From positions 62,001 to 126,000 of the forward strand of contig NZ_FMVC01000006.1 of assembly GCF_900101855.1 (NCBI RefSeq): a DNA stretch of 64,000 bases, given 5' to 3'. Positions 43,056-51,291 of this stretch are shown here, one piece after another. The position numbers and the translations under genes were made by a program. Every line of letters begins with the position of its first letter. Within the stretch, counting starts at the first letter, position 1. This DNA is from Flavobacterium anhuiense. Its GTDB lineage: Bacteria; Bacteroidota; Bacteroidia; Flavobacteriales; Flavobacteriaceae. Below the pieces are notes generated by a model. That model made no database searches and was not told where the DNA came from. It saw only the letters and a list, made by a program, of their open reading frames with translations.

Positions 43056-43467
43056 AATAATTCAGGGAGGAAAATTTTCAGATCATCGAGGAAGTATCTC
43101 ATATGTGAATGAGTTTAGCTTTACAGATATTGAAAGGTTTTATATTATAAGTAATTCGACAGAAAATCCAATTCGGGCTTGGCAAGGACATAAATTAGAT
43201 ACTAAAAATTTTTATTGTCTTTCAGGGTCTTTTAAAATTCATTTTATAAAAATTGACAATTGGGAGAATCCTTCAAAAGATTTGGCTATTGAGACTGTTT
43301 TAGTTACAGAATCTGATAGCAAAATTGTTCACATACCGGCCGGTTATGCAAATGCAGTAGAATCTCTTGAAGAGAATTCAAAATTAATATCCTTTTCTAC
43401 ATTGCCTTTAGCAAATGTAATCGATGATGATGTTCGCTATCCACCAAGTTATTGGTTATTCAAATAA
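43045..43467 (+). CDS. Small cupin, RmlC/WxcM-like sugar-nucleotide epimerase or isomerase
   Basis: Encodes 140 residues. A single beta-barrel domain with GGKFSDHRGSISYVNEF, AWQGHK, FYCLSGSFKIHFI and the VHIPAGYANAVESLEENSKLISFST block resembles dTDP-4-keto-rhamnose 3,5-epimerase and WxcM/FdtA-type ketoisomerases. A canonical RmlC lies nearby at 44610, so this protein probably acts on another keto sugar. It overlaps the upstream priming transferase and the downstream aminotransferase, so the three genes may serve one sugar. The exact reaction cannot be assigned. Confidence 0.65.
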   Translation: MEPKIIQGGKFSDHRGSISYVNEFSFTDIERFYIISNSTENPIRAWQGHKLDTKNFYCLSGSFKIHFIKIDNWENPSKDLAIETVLVTESDSKIVHIPAGYANAVESLEENSKLISFSTLPLANVIDDDVRYPPSYWLFK

Positions 43468-44594
43468 TGAAAGATAATAGAATTTACTTGTCATTATCTC
43501 AAGAAAGCGGTTATGAGCAAGAATATATTGATAGAGCTTTAAAATCGAATTGGATTACTTCTGGAGGACCAAATGTTGATGAATTTGAGGATGAACTTCA
43601 GAATTATTTTAATAATGAAAATTTTGTAGCAGCATCAAATTCAGGAACGTCTGCTATTCATTTAGCATTAATTCTCTTAGGTGTTAAAAATGGAGACGAA
43701 GTAATTTGCCAAAGTATGACTTTTGCAGCTTCGGCAAATCCAATTTTATATCAAAATGCAATTCCAATATTTGTAGATAGTGAAATAGATACTTGGAATA
43801 TTTGTCCCAAAAATCTTGAGATCGCTATAAAAGATAGAATCGAGAAAGGAAAAAAACCGAAAGCAATTATAGCGGTTCATTTATACGGTATGCCTTATAG
43901 AGTGGATGAAATACATTCAATTGCTGATAAATATGAAATACCAATTATTGAGGATAGCGCTGAAGCACTTGGAAGTAGTTATAAAGGGAAAAAATGTGGA
44001 AGTTTTGGCACTTTTGGCGTTTTGTCTTTTAATGGGAATAAAATTATCACCACTTCTAGCGGGGGTGCATTAATAACTAAGTCTAAAGAGATCAAGGAGA
44101 AAGCAATTTTTTATGCTACTCAATCAAAAGATTCAACGATACATTACCAGCATAGCGAAATAGGTTACAATTATAGAATGAGTAATATTTGCGCTGGGAT
44201 TGGTCTTGGACAAATGAAAATCTTAGAAAAGAATATTAGTTTAAGACAAGACAATCATTTGTTTTATCAAGAAACCTTTAAAGAAGTTAAAAGTGTAAGA
44301 CTTTTTGATAATCTAAACAATGATTTCTTTTCTAATTATTGGCTTAATACAATACTACTAGAAACAAAAGAAGAAAAAGAAAAGTTAAGGCTTGCTTTTA
44401 ATGAAGCCAATATCGAAAGTCGTCCATTATGGAAGCCAATGCATTTACAGCCAATTTTTGAAAAATACCCATATTATGGAAGTAAAGTTGCTGAAGAGTT
44501 ATTTGAAAGAGGCTTATGCTTGCCATCAGGATCAAATTTAACTAATACCGATAAAAGTAGAATAAAAGAAGTTATTACTAATTTCTGTAAATGA
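43467..44594 (+). CDS. PLP-dependent sugar aminotransferase (DegT/DnrJ/EryC1; PglE/EpsN-like)
   Basis: Encodes 375 residues from the ATG at 43467, which overlaps the upstream stop codon by one base; an in-frame TTG at 43452 is less likely. IYLSLSQESGYEQEYIDRAL and SNWITSGGPNVDEFE open the protein; SNSGTSAIHLAL, the PLP-binding region EDSAEALGSSYKGKKCG, the Schiff-base Lys in SFNGNKIITT and EIGYNYRMSN follow. PglE/EpsN-type enzymes aminate the C4 keto group of UDP-4-keto-6-deoxy-GlcNAc to make bacillosamine precursors; the dehydratase at 47021 would supply that substrate. Confidence 0.87.
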   Translation: MKDNRIYLSLSQESGYEQEYIDRALKSNWITSGGPNVDEFEDELQNYFNNENFVAASNSGTSAIHLALILLGVKNGDEVICQSMTFAASANPILYQNAIPIFVDSEIDTWNICPKNLEIAIKDRIEKGKKPKAIIAVHLYGMPYRVDEIHSIADKYEIPIIEDSAEALGSSYKGKKCGSFGTFGVLSFNGNKIITTSSGGALITKSKEIKEKAIFYATQSKDSTIHYQHSEIGYNYRMSNICAGIGLGQMKILEKNISLRQDNHLFYQETFKEVKSVRLFDNLNNDFFSNYWLNTILLETKEEKEKLRLAFNEANIESRPLWKPMHLQPIFEKYPYYGSKVAEELFERGLCLPSGSNLTNTDKSRIKEVITNFCK

Positions 44595-44609
44595 ATATAA
44601 AATTAGAAA

Positions 44610-45158
44610 ATGAAAATCGAAGAAACATTTATAAAAGATTTGGTAATTGTAGAGCCAACAGTATTTGGAGACGAAAGAGGCTACTTTTTTGAATCCTATA
44701 GTAAAACTAAGCTTGAAGATTTAGGAATTAACATTGAATTTGTTCAGGATAATCAGTCATTCTCAAAAAAAGGAACTTTAAGAGGATTGCATTACCAAAA
44801 TCCTCCTTTTGCGCAGACAAAATTAGTTCGTGTTTTGGAAGGAGAAATTATTGATGTTGCAGTAGATCTACGAAAAGATTCTCCAACTTATGGGAAATCA
44901 TTTAGCATTTTACTATCAGCAGAGAATAAAAAACAATTATTGGTGCCTCAAGGATTTGCTCACGGATTTTCTGTTATTAGTGAAACTGCTTCGGTTATGT
45001 ATAAATGTGATCAATTTTATAACAAAGCTTCTGAAGGAGGAATCAAATATGATGATCCATCTTTGAATATTGATTGGGGAATGAATCTTGAGGAGGCTAT
45101 TGTTTCGGAAAAAGATCAAATTTTGCCATTTATTGAAAACTGTAATAGTTTATTTTAA
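44610..45158 (+). CDS. rfbC: dTDP-4-dehydrorhamnose 3,5-epimerase
   Basis: Encodes 182 residues of the RmlC cupin family. DERGYFFESY, the catalytic region SFSKKGTLRGLHYQNPPFAQTKLVRVLEGEI, and VPQGFAHGFSVISETASVMYKCDQFY are canonical. It epimerises C3 and C5 of dTDP-4-keto-6-deoxyglucose. Its stop codon shares one base with the rfbD start codon, so the two are translationally linked. Confidence 0.96.
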   Translation: MKIEETFIKDLVIVEPTVFGDERGYFFESYSKTKLEDLGINIEFVQDNQSFSKKGTLRGLHYQNPPFAQTKLVRVLEGEIIDVAVDLRKDSPTYGKSFSILLSAENKKQLLVPQGFAHGFSVISETASVMYKCDQFYNKASEGGIKYDDPSLNIDWGMNLEEAIVSEKDQILPFIENCNSLF

Positions 45159-46003
45159 TGAAAAAAATTCTAGTAACTGGCGCCACAGGACAATTAGGAT
45201 CTGAACTTTCAGTTTTAGCGCCTTTGCATACTCAATATGAATGGGTATTTGCAGATAGAACTCAAATTACATTAGATAATTTAGAAATACTTCAATCTCA
45301 ATTAGAAGTAATTAACCCAAACATTATATTAAATTGCGGTGCTTATACAGCTGTTGATAAAGCTGAATCAGAAAAAGATTTGGCTTTTAAAGTAAATCAT
45401 TTAGCAGTAGAGTTAATAGCAAAATATGCTAAAGAAAATAGCGCTAAACTAATTCATATTTCGACAGATTATGTTTTTGATGGCGATTCGTCTATAGCTT
45501 TAAATGAAGAAGCTGAAACTAGTCCTATAAATGTTTATGGAGAAAGTAAATTGGCTGGTGAAATTGCTTGTTTGAAAGAAAACCCAGAATCAATTATTAT
45601 TAGAACTTCTTGGGTTTACAGCACGTTCGGAAATAATTTTGTTAAAACGATGCAACGATTAATGCAGGAAAGATATGAAATTAATGTGGTAAATGACCAG
45701 ATTGGTTCACCAACTTATGCTGCCGATCTTGCGCAAGCAATGATTGATATTATCGGATCTGCAAAATGGATTCCAGGGATTTATAATTATTCGAATGAAG
45801 GAGAAATCAGCTGGTATGAATTTGCGTTAAGCATTAAAGAGCTTGGAGGGTATAATTGTAAAGTTGGAGGGATTCCATCTTCATCTTACCCAACTCCAGC
45901 AAAAAGACCAAGCTTTTCATTATTAAATAAGGAAAAAATAAAAACAGTCTATAATCTGAATATTCCAGATTATAGAAAAAGTTTAAAAAAAATGTTTGTT
46001 TAA
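45158..46003 (+). CDS. rfbD: dTDP-4-dehydrorhamnose reductase
   Basis: Encodes 281 residues. VTGATGQLGSEL, NCGAYTAVDKAESE, STDYVFDG and the catalytic NVYGESKLAGE are typical, as is RTSWVYSTFGNNFVKTM. It reduces the C4 keto group to give dTDP-L-rhamnose. It is packed between rfbC (one-base overlap) and rfbA. A separate RmlD-like gene at 36999 lacks these exact motifs and probably acts in another pathway. Confidence 0.95.
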   Translation: MKKILVTGATGQLGSELSVLAPLHTQYEWVFADRTQITLDNLEILQSQLEVINPNIILNCGAYTAVDKAESEKDLAFKVNHLAVELIAKYAKENSAKLIHISTDYVFDGDSSIALNEEAETSPINVYGESKLAGEIACLKENPESIIIRTSWVYSTFGNNFVKTMQRLMQERYEINVVNDQIGSPTYAADLAQAMIDIIGSAKWIPGIYNYSNEGEISWYEFALSIKELGGYNCKVGGIPSSSYPTPAKRPSFSLLNKEKIKTVYNLNIPDYRKSLKKMFV

Positions 46004-46050
46004 AAATCTAAGACTAGAATTTTTGAGGTTAAAAATCTGAAATTAAGATT

Positions 46051-46935
46051 ATGAAAGGAATTATATTAGCTGGAGGTTCCGGCACAAGATTGCATCCATT
46101 AACATTAGCTGTAAGTAAACAATTAATGCCTGTTTACGATAAACCTATGATTTATTATCCATTATCTACTTTAATGATGGCCGGAATCAATGAGATCTTA
46201 ATTATCTCTACCCCTCATGATTTACCTCATTTCAAGAAACTTTTAGGTGATGGAAGCACAATTGGTTGTAAATTTAGCTATGCAGAACAGCCAGATCCGA
46301 ATGGTTTGGCACAGGCTTTTGTAATAGGCGAAGAATTTATTGGTAAAGATAAGGTGGCATTAGTACTCGGAGACAATATTTTCTTTGGAACTAATATGCA
46401 ACAACTTTTAAAAGATAATGCTGATCCAGAAGGAGGAGTAGTTTTTGCTTATCATGTTGCAGATCCAGAAAGATATGGAGTAGTTGAATTTGACGAAAAT
46501 AAAAATGCCATTTCTATAGAAGAAAAACCTTTAGAGCCAAAATCAAATTATGCCGTTCCAGGACTTTATTTCTACGATAATTCTGTTGTTGAAATTGCCA
46601 AAAATATTAAGCCTAGCGCCCGTGGTGAATATGAAATTACAGATGTGAATAAGGTTTACTTAGAAAAAGGAAAACTAAAAGTAGGAATATTAAGCCGAGG
46701 AACAGCTTGGTTAGATACAGGAACTTTTAATAGTTTAATGCAAGCTGGACAATTTGTTCAGGTTTTAGAAGAAAGACAAGGTTTAAAAGTTGGTTGTATC
46801 GAAGAAATTGCTTGGCGACAAGGATTTATTGATGATGCTCAACTTGAGGAATTGGCTCAACCACTACTTAAATCAGGTTATGGAACTTACCTATTGGAGT
46901 TTTTGAAACAAAAGAAAAGAGGTGTTAAAATTTAA
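46051..46935 (+). CDS. rfbA: Glucose-1-phosphate thymidylyltransferase
   Basis: Encodes 294 residues. GIILAGGSGTRLHPLTLAVSKQLMPVYDKPMIYYP, VLGDNIFFG, EEKPLEPKSNYAVPGLYFYD and the C-terminal RQGFIDDAQLEELA are all standard RmlA motifs. It makes dTDP-glucose and is usually feedback-inhibited by dTDP-rhamnose. It closes the rfbC-rfbD-rfbA group. A weak GGTGT/ACACC hairpin spans its stop codon (46921-46943). Confidence 0.97.
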   Translation: MKGIILAGGSGTRLHPLTLAVSKQLMPVYDKPMIYYPLSTLMMAGINEILIISTPHDLPHFKKLLGDGSTIGCKFSYAEQPDPNGLAQAFVIGEEFIGKDKVALVLGDNIFFGTNMQQLLKDNADPEGGVVFAYHVADPERYGVVEFDENKNAISIEEKPLEPKSNYAVPGLYFYDNSVVEIAKNIKPSARGEYEITDVNKVYLEKGKLKVGILSRGTAWLDTGTFNSLMQAGQFVQVLEERQGLKVGCIEEIAWRQGFIDDAQLEELAQPLLKSGYGTYLLEFLKQKKRGVKI

Positions 46936-46974
46936 TTTACACCTATTAAGTAATTATTTAAAACCTTTAATTTG

Positions 46975-46982
46975 TATTTTTG
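46975..46982 (+). promoter_or_regulatory. -7 box upstream of the WbpM-like dehydratase gene
   Basis: TATTTTTG fits TAnnTTTG. Transcription would start near 46989, about 32 bases before the TTG start codon at 47021. No TTG occurs at the -33 position, so this is a moderate candidate for an internal promoter in the long glycan operon. Confidence 0.4.
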
Positions 46983-47020
46983 TATAAAGTTCAAATTTTA
47001 CTGACTTAAAAAAAGCTAAA

Positions 47021-48988
47021 TTGAATACAGAAAAACCAAATAATATAACCTCTTTATTGTATAAAACCTTTTCTCCAAGAAATCTTAGGGCAAATATCAA
47101 TAATTTGAGTTATTTGCCGAGATGGATTATTGTTGCAATTGATGTAATGGTTTTGTTCTTTTCATTTTCATTCACTTATTTGCTCTTTGATGGAACCGCA
47201 ATAGGATATATTATAACATCGCACGATTTTTATTTTGTAGCCAGTTTAATAACGGTCAATATATTTTTCTTTTGGCTTTTTAGAACATATTCTGGAATTA
47301 TTAGGCACTCTTCCTATATAGATGCCATAAAACTGCTTTTTTCACAGATGTCAGTTTTAGTGTTTTTCTTATTTGTGAATTTAGTATTTGAATTGTACAC
47401 AGGACATAAAGCTTTTCTAAATACTGCCCTTTTTATTAATTTAGTTTTGTCTTTTTGTGGTTTGTTTTTATATCGTGTAATTGTAAAACAGACTTTTGAA
47501 ATGTATTTTTCAGAAAAAGCTACAACAAAGCTCGTGCGAACAGTTATTTATGGTACAGATGCAAATGCAATTTCAGTAGCTAATGCTTTAAAATTTGAAA
47601 CTCCTTCACGATTTAAAATTGTTGGATTTGTAGATAAGAATAATCAGAATGCGTCTAAACGTATGCTTGATCTGCCTATCTTAATTTTAAGAAAAAAGCT
47701 TCCAGCTCTTATGCGCTCTGTCGCTGCAGAAGGTGTAATTATTGCTGACAAAAGCTTGACTAAAGACGAGCAACTTATTATTGTTGATCAGTGTTTAGAG
47801 TTTAACTACAGAGTATATACCGTTCCACTAATATCTGATTGGGAAAACCAAAAAGAAATTTCTCAAAAAGTAAAAAATATACAGATTGAAGATTTATTGG
47901 AAAGAAAACCTATAGTTCTAGATAGTAAATCAATTTCTAAACAATTAAAAGACAAAACAATTTTAATTACTGGCGCTGCTGGTTCAATTGGAAGCGAGAT
48001 TGTAAGACAGGTTCTGAATTTCAATCCGAAAAATGTTATTGTTTTGGATCATGCTGAGACTCCATTGCATAATTTGTGCTTAGAAACGCAAGCAATGAAT
48101 TTCAGCACAAAAATTGTTGCTGTAATTGCAGATGTACGAAGCAAGAAAGCACTTGAGAAAGTATTTAAAAATTATAATCCACATGTTGTTTTTCATGCTG
48201 CTGCATATAAACATGTGCCTTTAATGGAAGAAAACCCTGCTCAGGCAATTCAAACTAACATAAAAGGAACTAAAAACCTTGCAGATTTAGCTTGTAAGTA
48301 TCGAGTGAAGAAATTTGTAATGGTTTCTACAGATAAGGCTGTGAATCCAAGTAACGTAATGGGCGCAAGTAAACGCATTGCTGAAAAATATGTTCAATCT
48401 TTGTTCTTAAAAAATCAAAGAGAGAATGTTGAAGGAGGCACGAAATTTATTACGACTCGTTTTGGAAATGTTCTAGGATCAAATGGATCCGTTGTTCCTT
48501 TATTTACGAAACAAATTGCAGAAGGAGGGCCAGTAACCATTACACATCAAGATATTATTCGTTATTTCATGACAATCCCAGAAGCTTGCCAATTGGTATT
48601 GGAAGCAGGTGCGATGGGTAATGGTGGAGAAATCTATATTTTTGATATGGGTAAACCCGTTAGAATTATTGATTTAGCACGAAAAATGATTAAATTGGCC
48701 GGTTTTATACCAGATAAAGAAATTAAAATTAAAATTGTTGGTCTAAGACCTGGAGAAAAACTTTATGAAGAATTATTGAATGACACTTCTAAAACTCTTC
48801 CAACATATCATAATAAGATCATGATTGCACAAGAGATTCAAGATGAGTACGAAACCCTTCATAATGATGTTGATGAATTAATTGGCATTGCTGATTTTTA
48901 CGAAAATGATGATATAGTAGCAAAGATGAAAAAAATTGTTCCAGAATTTAAAAGTATGAATTCTACTTTTGAAGTTCTCGATAAATAA
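47021..48988 (+). CDS. Membrane-bound UDP-GlcNAc 4,6-dehydratase, WbpM/PglF-like
   Basis: Encodes 655 residues from a TTG start (the next in-frame ATG is about 42 residues in and would cut the first membrane helix). Four hydrophobic helices occupy roughly residues 35-160, then a first nucleotide-binding fold and a catalytic SDR domain with ILITGAAGSIGSEIVRQVL, FHAAAYKHVPLMEENP and STDKAVNPSNVMGASKR, where Met-x3-Lys replaces Tyr-x3-Lys as in WbpM. It produces UDP-4-keto-6-deoxy-GlcNAc for the WbpV-like reductase and the PglE-like aminotransferase. It is preceded by a promoter-like box. Confidence 0.92.
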   Translation: MNTEKPNNITSLLYKTFSPRNLRANINNLSYLPRWIIVAIDVMVLFFSFSFTYLLFDGTAIGYIITSHDFYFVASLITVNIFFFWLFRTYSGIIRHSSYIDAIKLLFSQMSVLVFFLFVNLVFELYTGHKAFLNTALFINLVLSFCGLFLYRVIVKQTFEMYFSEKATTKLVRTVIYGTDANAISVANALKFETPSRFKIVGFVDKNNQNASKRMLDLPILILRKKLPALMRSVAAEGVIIADKSLTKDEQLIIVDQCLEFNYRVYTVPLISDWENQKEISQKVKNIQIEDLLERKPIVLDSKSISKQLKDKTILITGAAGSIGSEIVRQVLNFNPKNVIVLDHAETPLHNLCLETQAMNFSTKIVAVIADVRSKKALEKVFKNYNPHVVFHAAAYKHVPLMEENPAQAIQTNIKGTKNLADLACKYRVKKFVMVSTDKAVNPSNVMGASKRIAEKYVQSLFLKNQRENVEGGTKFITTRFGNVLGSNGSVVPLFTKQIAEGGPVTITHQDIIRYFMTIPEACQLVLEAGAMGNGGEIYIFDMGKPVRIIDLARKMIKLAGFIPDKEIKIKIVGLRPGEKLYEELLNDTSKTLPTYHNKIMIAQEIQDEYETLHNDVDELIGIADFYENDDIVAKMKKIVPEFKSMNSTFEVLDK

Positions 48989-48999
48989 TTTTACATTTG
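48969..48999 (+). promoter_or_regulatory. Promoter at the end of the WbpM-like gene, before the ABC transporter operon
   Basis: TTG at 48969-48971 (inside the 3' end of the dehydratase gene), a 20-base spacer and TACATTTG at 48992-48999 match the Bacteroidota consensus with the same spacing as the carA and 21070 promoters. Transcription would start near 49006, just before a terminator hairpin, so the arrangement looks like an attenuated promoter for the genes at 49139 onward. Confidence 0.5.
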
Positions 49000-49017
49000 G
49001 GCAAAATTTTAATATTA

Positions 49018-49047
49018 AGAAGGTGTTTTTTTTTAAAACGCCTTTTT
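49018..49047 (+). terminator. Terminator or attenuator before the ABC transporter genes
   Basis: AAGGTGTTTT pairs with AAAACGCCTT (one G-U pair) and is followed by TTTCT. It lies about 30 bases after the dehydratase stop codon and about 12 bases after the predicted transcription start of the preceding promoter. It may end the upstream operon, attenuate the new one, or both. Bases 49048-49138 are AT-rich, with no clear second promoter. Confidence 0.65.
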
Positions 49048-49138
49048 CTATTTTAGAGAATTTCGAAAAAGTTTAAAAATCTTGTTAATTTAAAAAGTTT
49101 TTGTATATACAACCTATTACAAATTGATGTAATTAAAA

Positions 49139-50005
49139 ATGAACCCTACCCCAAATTCTAATGAATGGCTGTTTGAAATAACACCCAAAAACAAATTCTT
49201 TTCACTTAACCTTAGAGAAGTCTGGAGATATAGAGATTTATTATTTCTGTTTGTAAAAAGAGATATAATCACAGTTTATAAACAAACTGTTTTAGGACCA
49301 CTATGGTATTTAATTCAACCTTTATTTACATCGATCACTTTTACGATTATCTTTAATAAGGTTGCTGGTATCGATACAGGAGCCATTCCTCCATTCTTAT
49401 TTAATCTAGCAGGAATCATGGTATGGAACTACTTCACATCTTGCTTGACTGGAACTTCGGATACTTTTAAATCTAATGCCGCAATATTTGGTAAAGTTTA
49501 CTTTCCAAGAATCATAACTCCATTGTCAATAGTAATTTCAAATTTGATCAAATTTGGAATCCAGTTTTTCATATTTGTTGTATTTTACATTTTCTTTTAT
49601 TTTCAGGGAGCAGATTTAAGCTTAAATGGCTCATTAGTGTTCTTTCCTATCCTAATTGCTTTTATGGGAATTTTGGGACTTGGTCTTGGAATGCTTATTT
49701 CATCCATGGTTACAAAGTATCGAGATTTGAATAATTTACTTGGTTTTGGAATTCAATTACTGATGTATATCTCTGCCGTAATGTATCCTATGGAGTTAAT
49801 AAAAGCCAAATTGCCAAAATTTGGCTGGATTGTGGAATACAATCCATTAGCATATGTTATAGAAACTTCTCGTTATATGCTCTTAAATATTGGAAGTATA
49901 TCAATTTTAGGTTTAGTATATACAATGGCACTCACATTAGCTGTTTTTTTTGCTGGATTATTGGTTTTTAATAGAACAGAAAAAAGCTTTATAGATACCG
50001 TATAA
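49139..50005 (+). CDS. wzm: ABC-2 type polysaccharide exporter permease (Wzm)
   Basis: Encodes 288 residues. The amphipathic N-terminal interface EVWRYRDLLFLFVKRDIITVYKQTVLGPLWYLIQPL is typical of Wzm/TagG permeases, followed by six membrane helices. It forms the inner membrane channel for a completed, lipid-linked glycan. The ATPase gene begins at the base after its stop codon, so the two form one transporter. This is a different export route from the Wzx/Wzy set in the same locus. Confidence 0.95.
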   Translation: MNPTPNSNEWLFEITPKNKFFSLNLREVWRYRDLLFLFVKRDIITVYKQTVLGPLWYLIQPLFTSITFTIIFNKVAGIDTGAIPPFLFNLAGIMVWNYFTSCLTGTSDTFKSNAAIFGKVYFPRIITPLSIVISNLIKFGIQFFIFVVFYIFFYFQGADLSLNGSLVFFPILIAFMGILGLGLGMLISSMVTKYRDLNNLLGFGIQLLMYISAVMYPMELIKAKLPKFGWIVEYNPLAYVIETSRYMLLNIGSISILGLVYTMALTLAVFFAGLLVFNRTEKSFIDTV

Positions 50006-51286
50006 ATGAAAGATATAATATTAAAAGCCGAAAATATTTCAAAACAATATCGTTTAGGTGAAGTCGGAACAGGAACAATAAAACACGATTTAAATCGCTG
50101 GTGGTATAAGATTCGTGGAAAAGAAAATCCATATTTAAAAATAGGAGATGTAAATGATCGCTCAACTAAAGGAACTTCAGAATATGTGTGGGCTTTGCAG
50201 GATATTAATTTTGAAGTTGAACGTGGAGAAGTTTTAGGGATTATAGGAAAAAATGGTGCAGGTAAGTCTACACTTTTAAAAATATTATCTAAGGTTACTG
50301 CACCAACTACAGGAAGTATTAAATCTCGTGGGCGAATTGCATCGCTTCTTGAAGTTGGAACTGGTTTTCATGGTGAGATGACAGGACGTGAAAATATCTA
50401 TTTAAATGGCGCTATTTTAGGAATGACTAAAAAGGAAATCGCTTCAAAAATAGATGAAATTATTGAGTTCTCTGGTTGCGAACGTTATATTGACACGCCA
50501 GTAAAACGATATAGCTCTGGAATGACAGTTCGCTTAGCGTTTGCTGTGGCTGCTTTTTTAGAACCTGAAATTTTAGTAATTGATGAGGTTTTGGCAGTTG
50601 GAGATGCTGAATTTCAGAAAAAGGCAATTGGGAAAATGCAGGATATATCTAAAGGAGAAGGTAGGACGGTATTATTTGTTAGTCATAATATGGCCGCTGT
50701 AAAAAGTTTATGTACTAAGGGTATTGTCTTGGAACATGGAAAGGTAATTTTTAAAGGAGGAATTGATGAAAGTTTAAAAAAGTACCAAACTTTAACGCAA
50801 AAAATAACCACTAAACTTTTAGATTTTAATAGAAAAGGAACAGGAGAATATCGAGTTTCAGGTCTAAATCTGATTTCAAGTGGTGAAAAGAAGAACACCT
50901 TTTTTCTTGGAGAAAAGATTACAATTAATTTATTGTTAAAACAGCTTAAACAAGACAGCTTAAAAAATGTGAGAATTGTTATTGGAATATATAATTTCAT
51001 GGATGAAGGATATTTAAGATTTGATACCAATTTATTAAATTTCGCTATTTGCCTTGATAAAAGTGAATCAGAAATCTCTTGTGAATTGGAGGAATCTTTA
51101 AATATTAAACCTGATAATTATTATTTGAATATAGCAGTTTTCAGCGAGAATGTTTTAATCGATTATTTAACGAACGCTTTTGAGTTTACTATAGAAAACG
51201 CAGATTATTTTAATACTGGTAAAAATTTACAAGATTCAGAATTATCAAGAGTATATTATAAACATAAGTGGTCACAGTTAAAATAA
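50006..51286 (+). CDS. wzt: ABC transporter ATPase with carbohydrate-binding domain (Wzt)
   Basis: Encodes 426 residues. The nucleotide-binding domain has Walker A GKNGAGKST (81-89), signature YSSGMTVRLAFA, Walker B ILVIDEVLAVGD and H-loop SHNMAAV. From about residue 265 a beta-rich C-terminal domain (GEYRVSGLNLIS, FFLGEKITINLLL, PDNYYLNIAVFSEN) matches the Wzt_C type that, in E. coli O9a and O8, recognises the chemically capped non-reducing end of the polymer. The next gene is a candidate for the capping enzyme. Confidence 0.94.
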   Translation: MKDIILKAENISKQYRLGEVGTGTIKHDLNRWWYKIRGKENPYLKIGDVNDRSTKGTSEYVWALQDINFEVERGEVLGIIGKNGAGKSTLLKILSKVTAPTTGSIKSRGRIASLLEVGTGFHGEMTGRENIYLNGAILGMTKKEIASKIDEIIEFSGCERYIDTPVKRYSSGMTVRLAFAVAAFLEPEILVIDEVLAVGDAEFQKKAIGKMQDISKGEGRTVLFVSHNMAAVKSLCTKGIVLEHGKVIFKGGIDESLKKYQTLTQKITTKLLDFNRKGTGEYRVSGLNLISSGEKKNTFFLGEKITINLLLKQLKQDSLKNVRIVIGIYNFMDEGYLRFDTNLLNFAICLDKSESEISCELEESLNIKPDNYYLNIAVFSENVLIDYLTNAFEFTIENADYFNTGKNLQDSELSRVYYKHKWSQLK

Positions 51287-51291
51287 ATTAA

